A stretch of 43,743 nt of DNA from Clostridia bacterium (lineage in GTDB: Bacteria > Bacillota > Clostridia > Lachnospirales > Lachnospiraceae), in assembly GCA_021201905.1 (NCBI GenBank), contig JAJQEA010000311.1, positions 1-43,743 on the forward strand. Reading direction: 5' to 3'. Under the pieces are notes generated by a model. That model saw only the letters and a program-made list of their open reading frames with translations. It searched no databases and had not been told where the DNA came from. A program made the translations under genes and the position numbers. How positions within the stretch are numbered: the first letter of the stretch is position 1; each line of letters starts with the position of its first letter. This document shows, piece after piece, positions 1 to 6,726 of this stretch.

Positions 1-8
1 GGAATATT

Positions 9-1124
9 ATGAAGAAGAAACTGAGCGTATTACTGTGTGCAGCGATGGTAGCCGGTTCCCTGGCAGGTTGTGGCTTAAAGAGCCCTGATACACCAACCAC
101 GGCAGCACCCGCAGCAACCGAGGCACCTACCGAGGCTCCAAAGGCAGAGGGAGATGCTACCGAGGAAGCTAAGACCGAAGCAGCAGCTGATACCAGCGAC
201 ATGCCGGAGGTTACCCTGGTTATGGCAGAGGTTAACCCGCTGGACACCATTGTTGGCCAGACCGATTCTAAGTTTAAAGAGACCGTTGAGGAGATGTCCG
301 GCGGCAAGATTAAGATTGACCTCCAGGCCAGCGGTGTACTTGGTTCAGAGAACGACATTCTGGACACCATGCTGGGCGGCGGCGGCACCATTGATATTTC
401 CCGTATTTCCGCGTTTGCACTGACAAGCTACGGCGCTGAGAAGTCCGTGCTTCTGTCCATTCCTTATACATTTGCCAACCGTGACCATTTCTGGAAGTTT
501 GCTGACAGCGAGCTGGCTCCTGAGTTCCTGATGGAACCCCATGACAACGGACTTGGCGTAAGAGGCCTGTATTATGGCGAGGAAGGCTTCCGTCACTTCT
601 TCACAGTTAAGGAAGTTAAGGGCTTAGATGATTTAAAGGGCATGAAGCTGCGTGTGTCCAATGACCCGATTATGAACGGTATGGTGGAAGGCCTTGGCGC
701 AAGCCCAACGGTTGTTTCCTTTAACGAGCTGTACTCCGCACTTCAGACCGGTGTTGTGGACGGTGCTGAGCAGCCAATCGCTAACTACAGCTCCAACGCA
801 TTCCAGGAGGTTGCTCCAAACCTGATTCTGGATGGCCATACACTGGGCGCAATCCAGGTTGTTATCACAGATGAGGCATGGGATAAGCTGACAGAAGAGC
901 AGCAGAACATCCTGGTTGAAGCCGGCAAGGTTGCATCCCAGTTCAACAGAACTATTTCTGAGGAAGCTGAGAACAAAGTACTTGAAGAGCTGAAGGCCGA
1001 AGGCATCAACGTGGTTGAGGTTCCTGATATCAAGCCATGGCAGGATGCTTGTAAAGACATCATCGAGTCTTCTACAAAGGACCAGGCTGAACTGTATCAG
1101 CAGATTCTTGACATGAACAAATAA
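9..1124 (+). CDS. dctP: TRAP transporter solute-binding lipoprotein (DctP family)
   Basis: Extracytoplasmic binding protein of a tripartite ATP-independent periplasmic transporter; it captures a carboxylate-type solute and delivers it to the DctQM permease. The 371-residue product begins with a lysine-rich n-region, a hydrophobic core and a lipobox (LAGC, Cys21), followed by a Thr/Ala/Glu-rich linker (about residues 22-65) that tethers the domain to the membrane. The rest is a typical DctP fold, with the family region GMKLRVSNDP and the later LYSALQTGVVDGAEQP signature, which contributes to the ligand site. Only eight bases precede the ATG, so the ribosome site and promoter lie outside the window. 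dctQ and dctM follow, so this is a complete TRAP set. The exact substrate cannot be read from sequence. Confidence 0.95.
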   Translation: MKKKLSVLLCAAMVAGSLAGCGLKSPDTPTTAAPAATEAPTEAPKAEGDATEEAKTEAAADTSDMPEVTLVMAEVNPLDTIVGQTDSKFKETVEEMSGGKIKIDLQASGVLGSENDILDTMLGGGGTIDISRISAFALTSYGAEKSVLLSIPYTFANRDHFWKFADSELAPEFLMEPHDNGLGVRGLYYGEEGFRHFFTVKEVKGLDDLKGMKLRVSNDPIMNGMVEGLGASPTVVSFNELYSALQTGVVDGAEQPIANYSSNAFQEVAPNLILDGHTLGAIQVVITDEAWDKLTEEQQNILVEAGKVASQFNRTISEEAENKVLEELKAEGINVVEVPDIKPWQDACKDIIESSTKDQAELYQQILDMNK

Positions 1125-1138
1125 TAAACGGCAATCAG

Positions 1139-1181
1139 ACAGGCACAGGGCAAATGAATAAACTCTGTGCCTGTAGTTTTT
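1139..1181 (+). terminator. Attenuator-like hairpin between dctP and dctQ
   Basis: A perfect 10-bp inverted repeat (ACAGGCACAG at 1139-1148 against CTGTGCCTGT at 1165-1174) is followed by a run of five T at 1177-1181. It lies between the binding-protein gene and the permease genes. Intra-operon terminators in this position commonly let the binding protein be made in excess over the membrane subunits; that role is inferred here. The hairpin also covers the GTG at 1167, which argues against using that codon as the dctQ start. Confidence 0.75.
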
Positions 1182-1196
1182 GAAAGGGGAATCAAT

Positions 1197-1721
1197 ATGC
1201 CTGCAATATTTCAAAAGATTGATAAAATCAGGCCTGCATATGATGTGATATACAAGGCCGTGCTGTTCCTTTGCAAGGTGCTTCTGGTGGTGGATATCCT
1301 TATCACCACCATGGCTGTGGCGGGAAGATACATTTCGTTTATTCCCGATCCCGCGTGGAGTGAAGAGGTGGTTCTGACCTGTATGTCCTATATGGCGGTG
1401 CTTTCGGCAGCTCTTGCCATCAGAAGGGGAGCCCATATCCGTATGACCGCCTTTGACCGGTATCTGCCCCCCAAGCTGGTAAGATGCCTGGATATTGTGG
1501 CTGACCTGGCGGTGCTTGCCCTTGCGGTAATCATGATTACGGTGGGCTGGAAGTATGCAACAGGAATCGGCTCTAAAGGTACATACGTGAGCATGCCCAA
1601 GGTTTCCAGGTTCTGGATGTATTTCCCGGTGCCTCTGGCCGGAGTGGCTATGCTGGTTTTTGAAGTGGAGGCCTTATATAATCACGTTAAGAGCTTCTTT
1701 GTAAAGGAGGGGATGGAGTAA
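1197..1721 (+). CDS. dctQ: TRAP transporter small permease (DctQ family)
   Basis: Small membrane subunit of the TRAP transporter, partner of DctM. The product is about 174 residues with four hydrophobic segments, the DctQ arrangement. It carries the family-typical tract FIPDPAWSEEV and the RRGAHIRM loop between segments two and three. I chose the ATG at 1197 because AAAGGGGA lies a few bases upstream; an in-frame GTG at 1167 falls inside the preceding hairpin and lacks a ribosome site. The stop overlaps the dctM start (TAATG), indicating translational coupling. Confidence 0.93.
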   Translation: MPAIFQKIDKIRPAYDVIYKAVLFLCKVLLVVDILITTMAVAGRYISFIPDPAWSEEVVLTCMSYMAVLSAALAIRRGAHIRMTAFDRYLPPKLVRCLDIVADLAVLALAVIMITVGWKYATGIGSKGTYVSMPKVSRFWMYFPVPLAGVAMLVFEVEALYNHVKSFFVKEGME

Positions 1722-3016
1722 TGGATGCAAATAGCATGGCAATTCTGGTTTTACTGGGAAGTTTCTTCCTGATGGTATTCCTGCGTTTTCCCATCGCCTA
1801 CGCGGTGGCGCTTTCATCTGTGTTCTGCCTTCTGTTCCAGGGACACAACCTGACCACCATCTGCCAGCAGATGGTAAAGGGCATCAGCTCCTTCAGCCTG
1901 ATGGCAGTTCCTTTCTTTATCACCATGGGATGCCTGATGGGCTCAGGCGGTATTTCTGAAAAGCTGATTGCGCTGGCTAATGCATGTGTTGGCTGGATGC
2001 GGGGCGGCATGGCCATGGTTAATATTGTGACTTCCTACTTCTTCGGCGGTATCTCGGGTTCCGCGTCAGCAGATACGGCTTCCCTTGGATCCATCCTGAT
2101 TCCCATGATGGTGGACCAGGGATACGACGACGATTTCTCAACAGCTGTAACCATCACCTCATCCTGCGAGGGACTTCTGGTTCCTCCCAGCCACAATATG
2201 GTCATCTACGCCACCACGGCAGGCGGTATCTCCGTGGGAAGCCTTTTCCTGGCAGGATATGTTCCGGGAGCGCTGCTGGCCGTAACGCTGATGATAGGAT
2301 CCTATATTATTTCCGTTAAGCGCAACTACCCTAAGGGCAAGAAGTTCAGCATCATCAACCTGATTAAGCAGCTGAGCGTTTCCTTCTGGGCACTGGCAGC
2401 CGTGCTGATAGTTGTATTCGGCGTGGTAGGCGGTGTGTTTACGGCCACAGAGTCTGCAGCGGTTGCTGTTATCTACAGCCTGATTGTCAGCGTGTTTATC
2501 TACAAGGGACTGGACTGGAAGGGAGTCTGGAGAGTACTGGGAGACAGCGTGGACACCCTGTCCATCGTAATGATTCTGATTGCCACATCCAATATTTTCG
2601 GATTCTGCCTGACCCAGCTGCATGTGCCTGTTTTGGCTGCCAGCGCAATCACCGGCATGACCAATAACCCCATTCTGCTGGCCTTGTTATTGAACCTGAT
2701 TCTTCTGGTTCTTGGATGTATCATGGATATGGCGCCAATCATCCTGATTGCCACCCCCATCCTGCTTCCTATCGCAACATCCATTGGTCTGGACCCGATT
2801 CAGCTTGGTATCATGGTAGTGCTTAACTGCGGTATCGGACTTCTGACACCTCCGGTTGGTGCCGTTCTTTTCATTGGCTCCGCGGTTTCCAAGGTTCCAA
2901 TGGAGCGGGTGGTTAAGGCTACGCTGCCATTTTATGTGTGCATGATTATCACCCTGCTGCTGGTTACCTTTATTCCGGCTGTCAGCTTATGGCTTCCGTC
3001 TGTACTGGCCCATTAA
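1721..3016 (+). CDS. dctM: TRAP transporter large permease (DctM family)
   Basis: Large membrane subunit forming the ion-coupled translocation path of the TRAP transporter. The product is 431 residues, the usual DctM length, and almost entirely hydrophobic with about 12 predicted membrane segments. Family landmarks are visible: the FGGISGSASADTASLGSI tract near residue 105-122, the LVPPSHNMVIYA loop, and GLLTPPVGAVLF near the C-terminus. AAGGAGGGG lies just upstream of the ATG within the end of dctQ. The start overlaps the dctQ stop, so the two are co-translated. Energy comes from a sodium or proton gradient in this family. Confidence 0.95.
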   Translation: MDANSMAILVLLGSFFLMVFLRFPIAYAVALSSVFCLLFQGHNLTTICQQMVKGISSFSLMAVPFFITMGCLMGSGGISEKLIALANACVGWMRGGMAMVNIVTSYFFGGISGSASADTASLGSILIPMMVDQGYDDDFSTAVTITSSCEGLLVPPSHNMVIYATTAGGISVGSLFLAGYVPGALLAVTLMIGSYIISVKRNYPKGKKFSIINLIKQLSVSFWALAAVLIVVFGVVGGVFTATESAAVAVIYSLIVSVFIYKGLDWKGVWRVLGDSVDTLSIVMILIATSNIFGFCLTQLHVPVLAASAITGMTNNPILLALLLNLILLVLGCIMDMAPIILIATPILLPIATSIGLDPIQLGIMVVLNCGIGLLTPPVGAVLFIGSAVSKVPMERVVKATLPFYVCMIITLLLVTFIPAVSLWLPSVLAH

Positions 3017-3063
3017 TAATCGGAAATGGGAAAATGGTTTATCATGTTAGAATGAAATTTCAG

Positions 3064-3090
3064 AGTGGCGGCCCTGTCGCCACTTTGTTA
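3064..3090 (+). terminator. Possible weak terminator after dctM
   Basis: A 7-bp stem (AGTGGCG at 3064-3070, CGCCACT at 3078-3084) with a 7-base loop is followed by only a short T-containing tract (TTTGTT). It sits between dctM and the YcxB-like gene. The tail is weak, so partial read-through is likely. Confidence 0.45.
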
Positions 3091-3122
3091 AGATTCAGGA
3101 CATCCGCACAAGGAGCATATGA

Positions 3123-3608
3123 ATGAGATACACATACACATACAGGACAACGGCGCGTGATTTATGGCTGCTTTCCATGTACTATATATACGATTCCATG
3201 GCAGGACTTTGCAATATTATATTTACAGTGGCTGCATTTGCTTTGGGATTCTCCCGGTGGCCCCAGGCCCAGGCACTCATGAGGTGTCTCATTGTTCTGG
3301 GGTGCTGTCTGTTTACCGTCATCCAGCCCCTGGCGATTTATGCAAAGGCTAAAAAACAGGCTGCGGGGATTACCCAGGATACCCGGATTGCGGTTGATGA
3401 CAACGGCCTTCATATCAAGGTGGGAAATGATACATCAGATTTGCCGTGGAAGTCTGTGAAACGGATATCCAGGAAGCCTGCCATGGTTATCATTTTCAGT
3501 GATACCACCCATGGATTTTTATTTACAAACCGTATGCTTGGAAATGAGAAGGATGAATTTTACCGTTATGCCGCCTCAAAAGTGGCGGACGGCACAGTGC
3601 TCAAATAA
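3123..3608 (+). CDS. YcxB-like membrane protein
   Basis: A 161-residue protein with two membrane segments (about residues 24-44 and 52-72) followed by a soluble C-terminal domain of about 85 residues. The soluble part has the look of the YcxB-like C-terminal domain (PF14317): a strand pattern around IAVDDNGLHIK, then LPWKSVKRI, then an aromatic FLFTNR segment. Function of this family is unknown. AAGGAG lies upstream of the ATG at 3123; an overlapping ATG at 3119 is in another frame. The gene follows the TRAP operon with a weak hairpin between them and may be partly co-transcribed. Confidence 0.7.
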   Translation: MRYTYTYRTTARDLWLLSMYYIYDSMAGLCNIIFTVAAFALGFSRWPQAQALMRCLIVLGCCLFTVIQPLAIYAKAKKQAAGITQDTRIAVDDNGLHIKVGNDTSDLPWKSVKRISRKPAMVIIFSDTTHGFLFTNRMLGNEKDEFYRYAASKVADGTVLK

Positions 3609-3622
3609 AGGGAACGCCCTCC

Positions 3623-3650
3623 TTGACCGGGTCCGGCAACTGGGGTATGA
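3623..3650 (+). promoter_or_regulatory. Probable sigma-A promoter for the orphan TRAP binding protein
   Basis: TTGACC (3623-3628) and TATGAT (3645-3650) are separated by 16 bases, close to the sigma-A consensus. Transcription would begin near 3657, just before the Shine-Dalgarno-like GGGAGGG at 3661-3667. If this is the promoter, an ATG at 3647 inside the -10 box cannot be the start on this transcript. Confidence 0.6.
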
Positions 3651-4693
3651 TATATCCGAAGGGAGGGACGCAGCTTGAAAAAAATGTGATTTACCTGCTG
3701 GCCTGCGCCGGTGTCATGATATTGGCTGCATCCTGTGCAGGCAGCGGCACGGAAGGTACGGCACAGAAAACCGTTCCGGAGTTCGTTCTGACATATGCTG
3801 AGAATCAGGCCGAGGATTACCCTACTACCCAGGGAGCGTATAAATTTGCAGAGCTGGTATATGAAAAGACCGGAGGCAAGGTAGAGATACAGGTCAATGC
3901 CGGCGGTGTTCTCGGAGACGAGAAAACAGTGATTGAACAGCTGCAGTTTGGCGGCGTGGATTTTGCCAGGGTATCCCTGTCGCCTCTTGCCGAGTTCGTG
4001 CCTAAGCTGAATGTGCTCCAGATGCCCTATCTGTATATGGGACGTGAGCACATGTGGAAGGTGCTGGAGGGGCCAATCGGTACGGATTTCATGAATTCCT
4101 TCGGCGGCTCCAGCCTGGTGCCGCTGTCCTGGTATGATGCAGGCGCCCGTAATTTCTACAGTACGGCAAGGCCCATTGAGTCCCTGGACGACATGAAGGG
4201 ACTTAAAATCAGGGTCCAGGAATCGGAACTGATGATGGATACGATTCAGGCTCTGGGGGCCACGCCGGTACCCATGGCTTTTGGGGATGTGTATTCAGGC
4301 CTGCAGACTGGGGAGATAGACGGGGCTGAGAACAACTGGCCTTCTTATGAGTCCACCAGACATTATGAGGTGGCCAAATATTTCACCCTGGATGAACACA
4401 CCAGGGTTCCGAAGCTTCAGCTGGCGGCCCAGTCCACCTGGGATAAGCTGCCGGAGGAATACAGGAACATTATACGGGACTGTGCCCAGAAATCGGCTCT
4501 TTACGAGCGTGAACTGTGGGCTGAGCGTGAAAAAACCTCGGAAGACAGGGTAAGAAAAGCCGGCTGCGCGGTGACGGAACTGGATGCCAGGGAAAAAGAG
4601 CGGTTCCAGGAAGCCGCCGCCCCCATGTACGAAAAATATTGTTCTGAATATGTGGATATCATTGATGATATCATGGATGCGGGAAGGCAGTGA
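3647..4693 (+). CDS. Orphan TRAP solute-binding lipoprotein (DctP family), start in doubt
   Basis: Second DctP-family binding protein, about 340 residues, with signal sequence and lipobox (LAASC), followed by the same fold as the first: MKGLKIRVQESE and the VYSGLQTGEIDGAENN ligand-site signature. No permease genes adjoin it, so it may supply the upstream DctQM pair or a distant one; this is inference. The start is problematic. GGGAGGG at 3661-3667 sits seven bases before TTG at 3675, which would give a normal lysine-rich lipoprotein n-region, but the seven-A run puts that TTG in a frame that stops at once. The long open frame has only ATG 3647 (within the putative -10 box) or GTG 3686 (poor ribosome site). 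One more A in the run would give a normal gene. Confidence 0.85.
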   Translation: MIYPKGGTQLEKNVIYLLACAGVMILAASCAGSGTEGTAQKTVPEFVLTYAENQAEDYPTTQGAYKFAELVYEKTGGKVEIQVNAGGVLGDEKTVIEQLQFGGVDFARVSLSPLAEFVPKLNVLQMPYLYMGREHMWKVLEGPIGTDFMNSFGGSSLVPLSWYDAGARNFYSTARPIESLDDMKGLKIRVQESELMMDTIQALGATPVPMAFGDVYSGLQTGEIDGAENNWPSYESTRHYEVAKYFTLDEHTRVPKLQLAAQSTWDKLPEEYRNIIRDCAQKSALYERELWAEREKTSEDRVRKAGCAVTELDAREKERFQEAAAPMYEKYCSEYVDIIDDIMDAGRQ

Positions 4694-4735
4694 CATGATT
4701 TGGATAAAATAGGTAAATGGATAATCATTAAAAAT

Positions 4736-4771
4736 AAGACCATGGTTCCGGATACAGGAGCCATGGTCTTT
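4736..4771. terminator. Bidirectional terminator between convergent genes
   Basis: A 10-bp inverted repeat (AAGACCATGG at 4736-4745, CCATGGTCTT at 4761-4770). Read on the minus strand the stem is followed by ATTTTTA, a good tail for the KETTKA-repeat gene. On the plus strand the tail is shorter (TTTG). It lies exactly between the convergent orphan dctP and the minus-strand gene. Confidence 0.75.
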
Positions 4772-4810
4772 GATATGAATGGATATTTATACAGACAGCT
4801 CAGATGTGTG

Positions 4811-5899
4811 TCAGCCCAGCGGCACGATGGTGACAACCTCATCGGAACCGTTATCTGGCGAAGGCGCCTGGGTAGCCTGAGTGGGCGAAGGTGACTGTGG
4901 GTCTGAAGGAGATAAGGTCGGCGCTGCCCCGGCACTTGTTTCCGGTGCCGTGGTGGTCTCCGGCGCTTTTGTGGGTTCAGCGGCTTTGGTAGTCTCCTTG
5001 GCCTTGGTGGTTTCTTTGGCTTTTGTAGTTTCTTTGGCTTTTGTGGTTTCCTTGGCTTTTGTGGTTTCCTTGGCCTTGGTAGTCTCTTTGGCCTTGGTGG
5101 TCTCCTTATCAGATCCGGAACCCTGGGAGCTGGTGCCATTGGTACCATTGGATCCGTCTGAGGGGAAATCCGCTGTACGGCTGCTGAGGTCCAGACCGTC
5201 CTTAATGCTGGTATAGGAGGCTTTTAGGGTATTGCCCGCATAGTCCTCCACATACACCACAAGGGTCTGGGTATCTTCCATGGGAAAGGTGATTTCGCCG
5301 GATTCCTTATTGATATGGCTGGGTTTGACGGTCTTTTCATTTTCATCCGTGGCATAGACAGCATCAAAGTTAATACCTGACTGGCTGTCCTCCGCCGTGA
5401 TGGTAAGGATTCCGTTTTCCATCACATAGTCTTCCTGGATGGTGGGCGCCATATCGTCCAGGACCTGGACAGTATCGGACAGTCTGGCCGACATTCCGTT
5501 CCAGCCCTTTACATATATCTGTAAGGTGCCGTTGTTGGTCAGGGTAGCTGTGTAGACACCCTTTTCCTTTTCCATTTCAAGGGGTTGGGATTCCATGGTA
5601 ACGCTCATCTCGCGTATGGGGAGAAGGGAGCGGATGCGGATGGATATGTCCACACTGCGGTAATCCTTGGTATCAGACGCATCATACTCTATCTTGGGGG
5701 TGGAGGTGGCCAGAATGAATATGACCAGGTTGATTAAGATAAAGGGAAGTATGTAAAATACCAGGGTATGCAGTTTTCTGTTATCGTTCCATGAACGTTT
5801 ATTATAGGTGTTGCGTTTGCTGCTCCTGCCGCGGTTGCCGCCGTAAGAACCGGAAGCACGTTCGCTGCGGGGAGCCGAATATGACGAATGACGATCCAT
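4811..5899 (-). CDS. Membrane-anchored repeat protein of unknown function
   Basis: I do not recognise a named family. The 362-residue protein has a basic, Ser/Arg-rich N-terminus (about residues 1-43), one membrane segment (about 47-66, FYILPFILINLVIFILA), then an extracellular region of about 170 residues with beta-rich, Ig/cadherin-like character, including DDMAPTIQEDYVMENG and a TITAEDSQSGI stretch typical of surface-protein domains. It ends in a low-complexity stalk of seven KETTKA units and a Pro/Thr/Ser-rich tail. The topology suggests an N-in, C-out cell-surface protein. GGAGGATAATTC precedes the ATG. It is convergent with the upstream gene and divergent from the HD-domain gene, so probably monocistronic. 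Confidence 0.85.
   Translation of the reverse strand: MDRHSSYSAPRSERASGSYGGNRGRSSKRNTYNKRSWNDNRKLHTLVFYILPFILINLVIFILATSTPKIEYDASDTKDYRSVDISIRIRSLLPIREMSVTMESQPLEMEKEKGVYTATLTNNGTLQIYVKGWNGMSARLSDTVQVLDDMAPTIQEDYVMENGILTITAEDSQSGINFDAVYATDENEKTVKPSHINKESGEITFPMEDTQTLVVYVEDYAGNTLKASYTSIKDGLDLSSRTADFPSDGSNGTNGTSSQGSGSDKETTKAKETTKAKETTKAKETTKAKETTKAKETTKAKETTKAAEPTKAPETTTAPETSAGAAPTLSPSDPQSPSPTQATQAPSPDNGSDEVVTIVPLG
4982..5107 (-). repeat. Seven tandem 18-bp units encoding KETTKA
   Basis: Seven head-to-tail 18-base units fill 4982-5107 exactly, each encoding Lys-Glu-Thr-Thr-Lys-Ala on the minus strand. Third positions vary between units (GGCCTT/GGCTTT, GGTGGT/TGTAGT), so the array is not freshly duplicated. 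The encoded stalk is charged and Thr-rich, as in cell-wall spacer regions. Confidence 0.95.
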
Positions 5900-5939
5900 G
5901 AATTATCCTCCTTAAGTAATGCGGAAAAAATACTTCTAT

Positions 5940-5968
5940 AGCATATCAGAAATTTTCTTTTCTTACAA
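5940..5968 (-). promoter_or_regulatory. Probable promoter of the KETTKA-repeat gene
   Basis: On the minus strand TTGTAA (complement of 5963-5968) and TATGCT (complement of 5940-5945) are spaced by 17 bases, ending about 40 bases before the start codon at 5899. Confidence 0.55.
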
Positions 5969-6005
5969 GTTCAACTTGGAAAATGGCAAAGATTCCACAA
6001 TACCC

Positions 6006-6034
6006 TTCAAAATGCCGTCTGAATATGGTATGAT
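6006..6034 (+). promoter_or_regulatory. Probable promoter of the HD-domain gene
   Basis: TTCAAA (6006-6011) and TATGAT (6029-6034) with a 17-base spacer, about 75 bases upstream of the ATG at 6110. It is divergent from the promoter at 5940-5968. Confidence 0.5.
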
Positions 6035-6109
6035 AGGTATGATTCCTGACATCAAAGGGAGAGGTACATAAGGAATACAGATTGTGCTATCACAGAAGGA
6101 GTAAGACCT

Positions 6110-6688
6110 ATGATTGGAGAAGCAGCTGCGTTTGCAGATAAAGCCCACAAGGGAGCTTTCAGAAAGGGCACGAAAATTCCGTACATCACGCATCCCATGG
6201 AGACGGCAGTGATTGTGTCCGCCTTTACGGATGATGAGGAAATCATTGCGGCAGCCCTGCTCCATGATGTTATGGAGGATGCAGGGGTGACCAGGGAAGA
6301 ACTGGCAGATGCGTTTGGCCCCAGGGTGGCGGATCTGGTGGTGGATGAGAGCGAGGATAAAAGCCGCAGCTGGCAGGAGCGGAAGAACCGTACAGTCAGG
6401 CATCTATTTACGGCCTCTTGGGAGATTAAGATACTGGCCCTGGGGGACAAGCTCAGCAATATGCGCTGTACGGCCAGAGATTATCTGGTGGTGGGCGACG
6501 CCATATGGCAGCGGTTTAACGAGAAGGATAAGACGAAGCATGCCCTGTATTACTGGGGGATAGCCCATGCTCTGGAGGAGTTGAAGGATCACCTGTATTT
6601 CAAGGAGTATGTGATGTTATGCAGGACGGTATTCGGAGAGGATGTTATTTCCTCAAATAAAGACATGATGCAAGGAGAATGTGAATAA
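6110..6688 (+). CDS. Small HD-domain protein, (p)ppGpp hydrolase-like
   Basis: A 192-residue single-domain HD phosphohydrolase resembling the hydrolase half of RelA/SpoT and the small alarmone hydrolases (MESH1 type). Visible motifs: PYITHPMETA with the first metal-ligand His, the HD pair in LLHDVMEDAG, and ALGDKLSNMR with the distal Asp. No synthetase, TGS or ACT domain is present. If active it would remove pyrophosphate from (p)ppGpp in the cytoplasm, but other nucleotide substrates are possible. GAAGGAG lies eight bases before the ATG. The gene runs into the polysaccharide deacetylase gene, whose ribosome site lies within its last codons. Confidence 0.82.
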   Translation: MIGEAAAFADKAHKGAFRKGTKIPYITHPMETAVIVSAFTDDEEIIAAALLHDVMEDAGVTREELADAFGPRVADLVVDESEDKSRSWQERKNRTVRHLFTASWEIKILALGDKLSNMRCTARDYLVVGDAIWQRFNEKDKTKHALYYWGIAHALEELKDHLYFKEYVMLCRTVFGEDVISSNKDMMQGECE

Positions 6689-6726
6689 TCAGATATGGGA
6701 AAAAGTCAAAGATTCTGGCTGCTGTC

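Noticed and set aside
4881-5216. Plus-strand hydrophobic ORF with VVSLAF repeats
   Set aside because: It is the antisense reading of the KETTKA repeat; no ribosome site, and the minus-strand gene is clearly the coding one.
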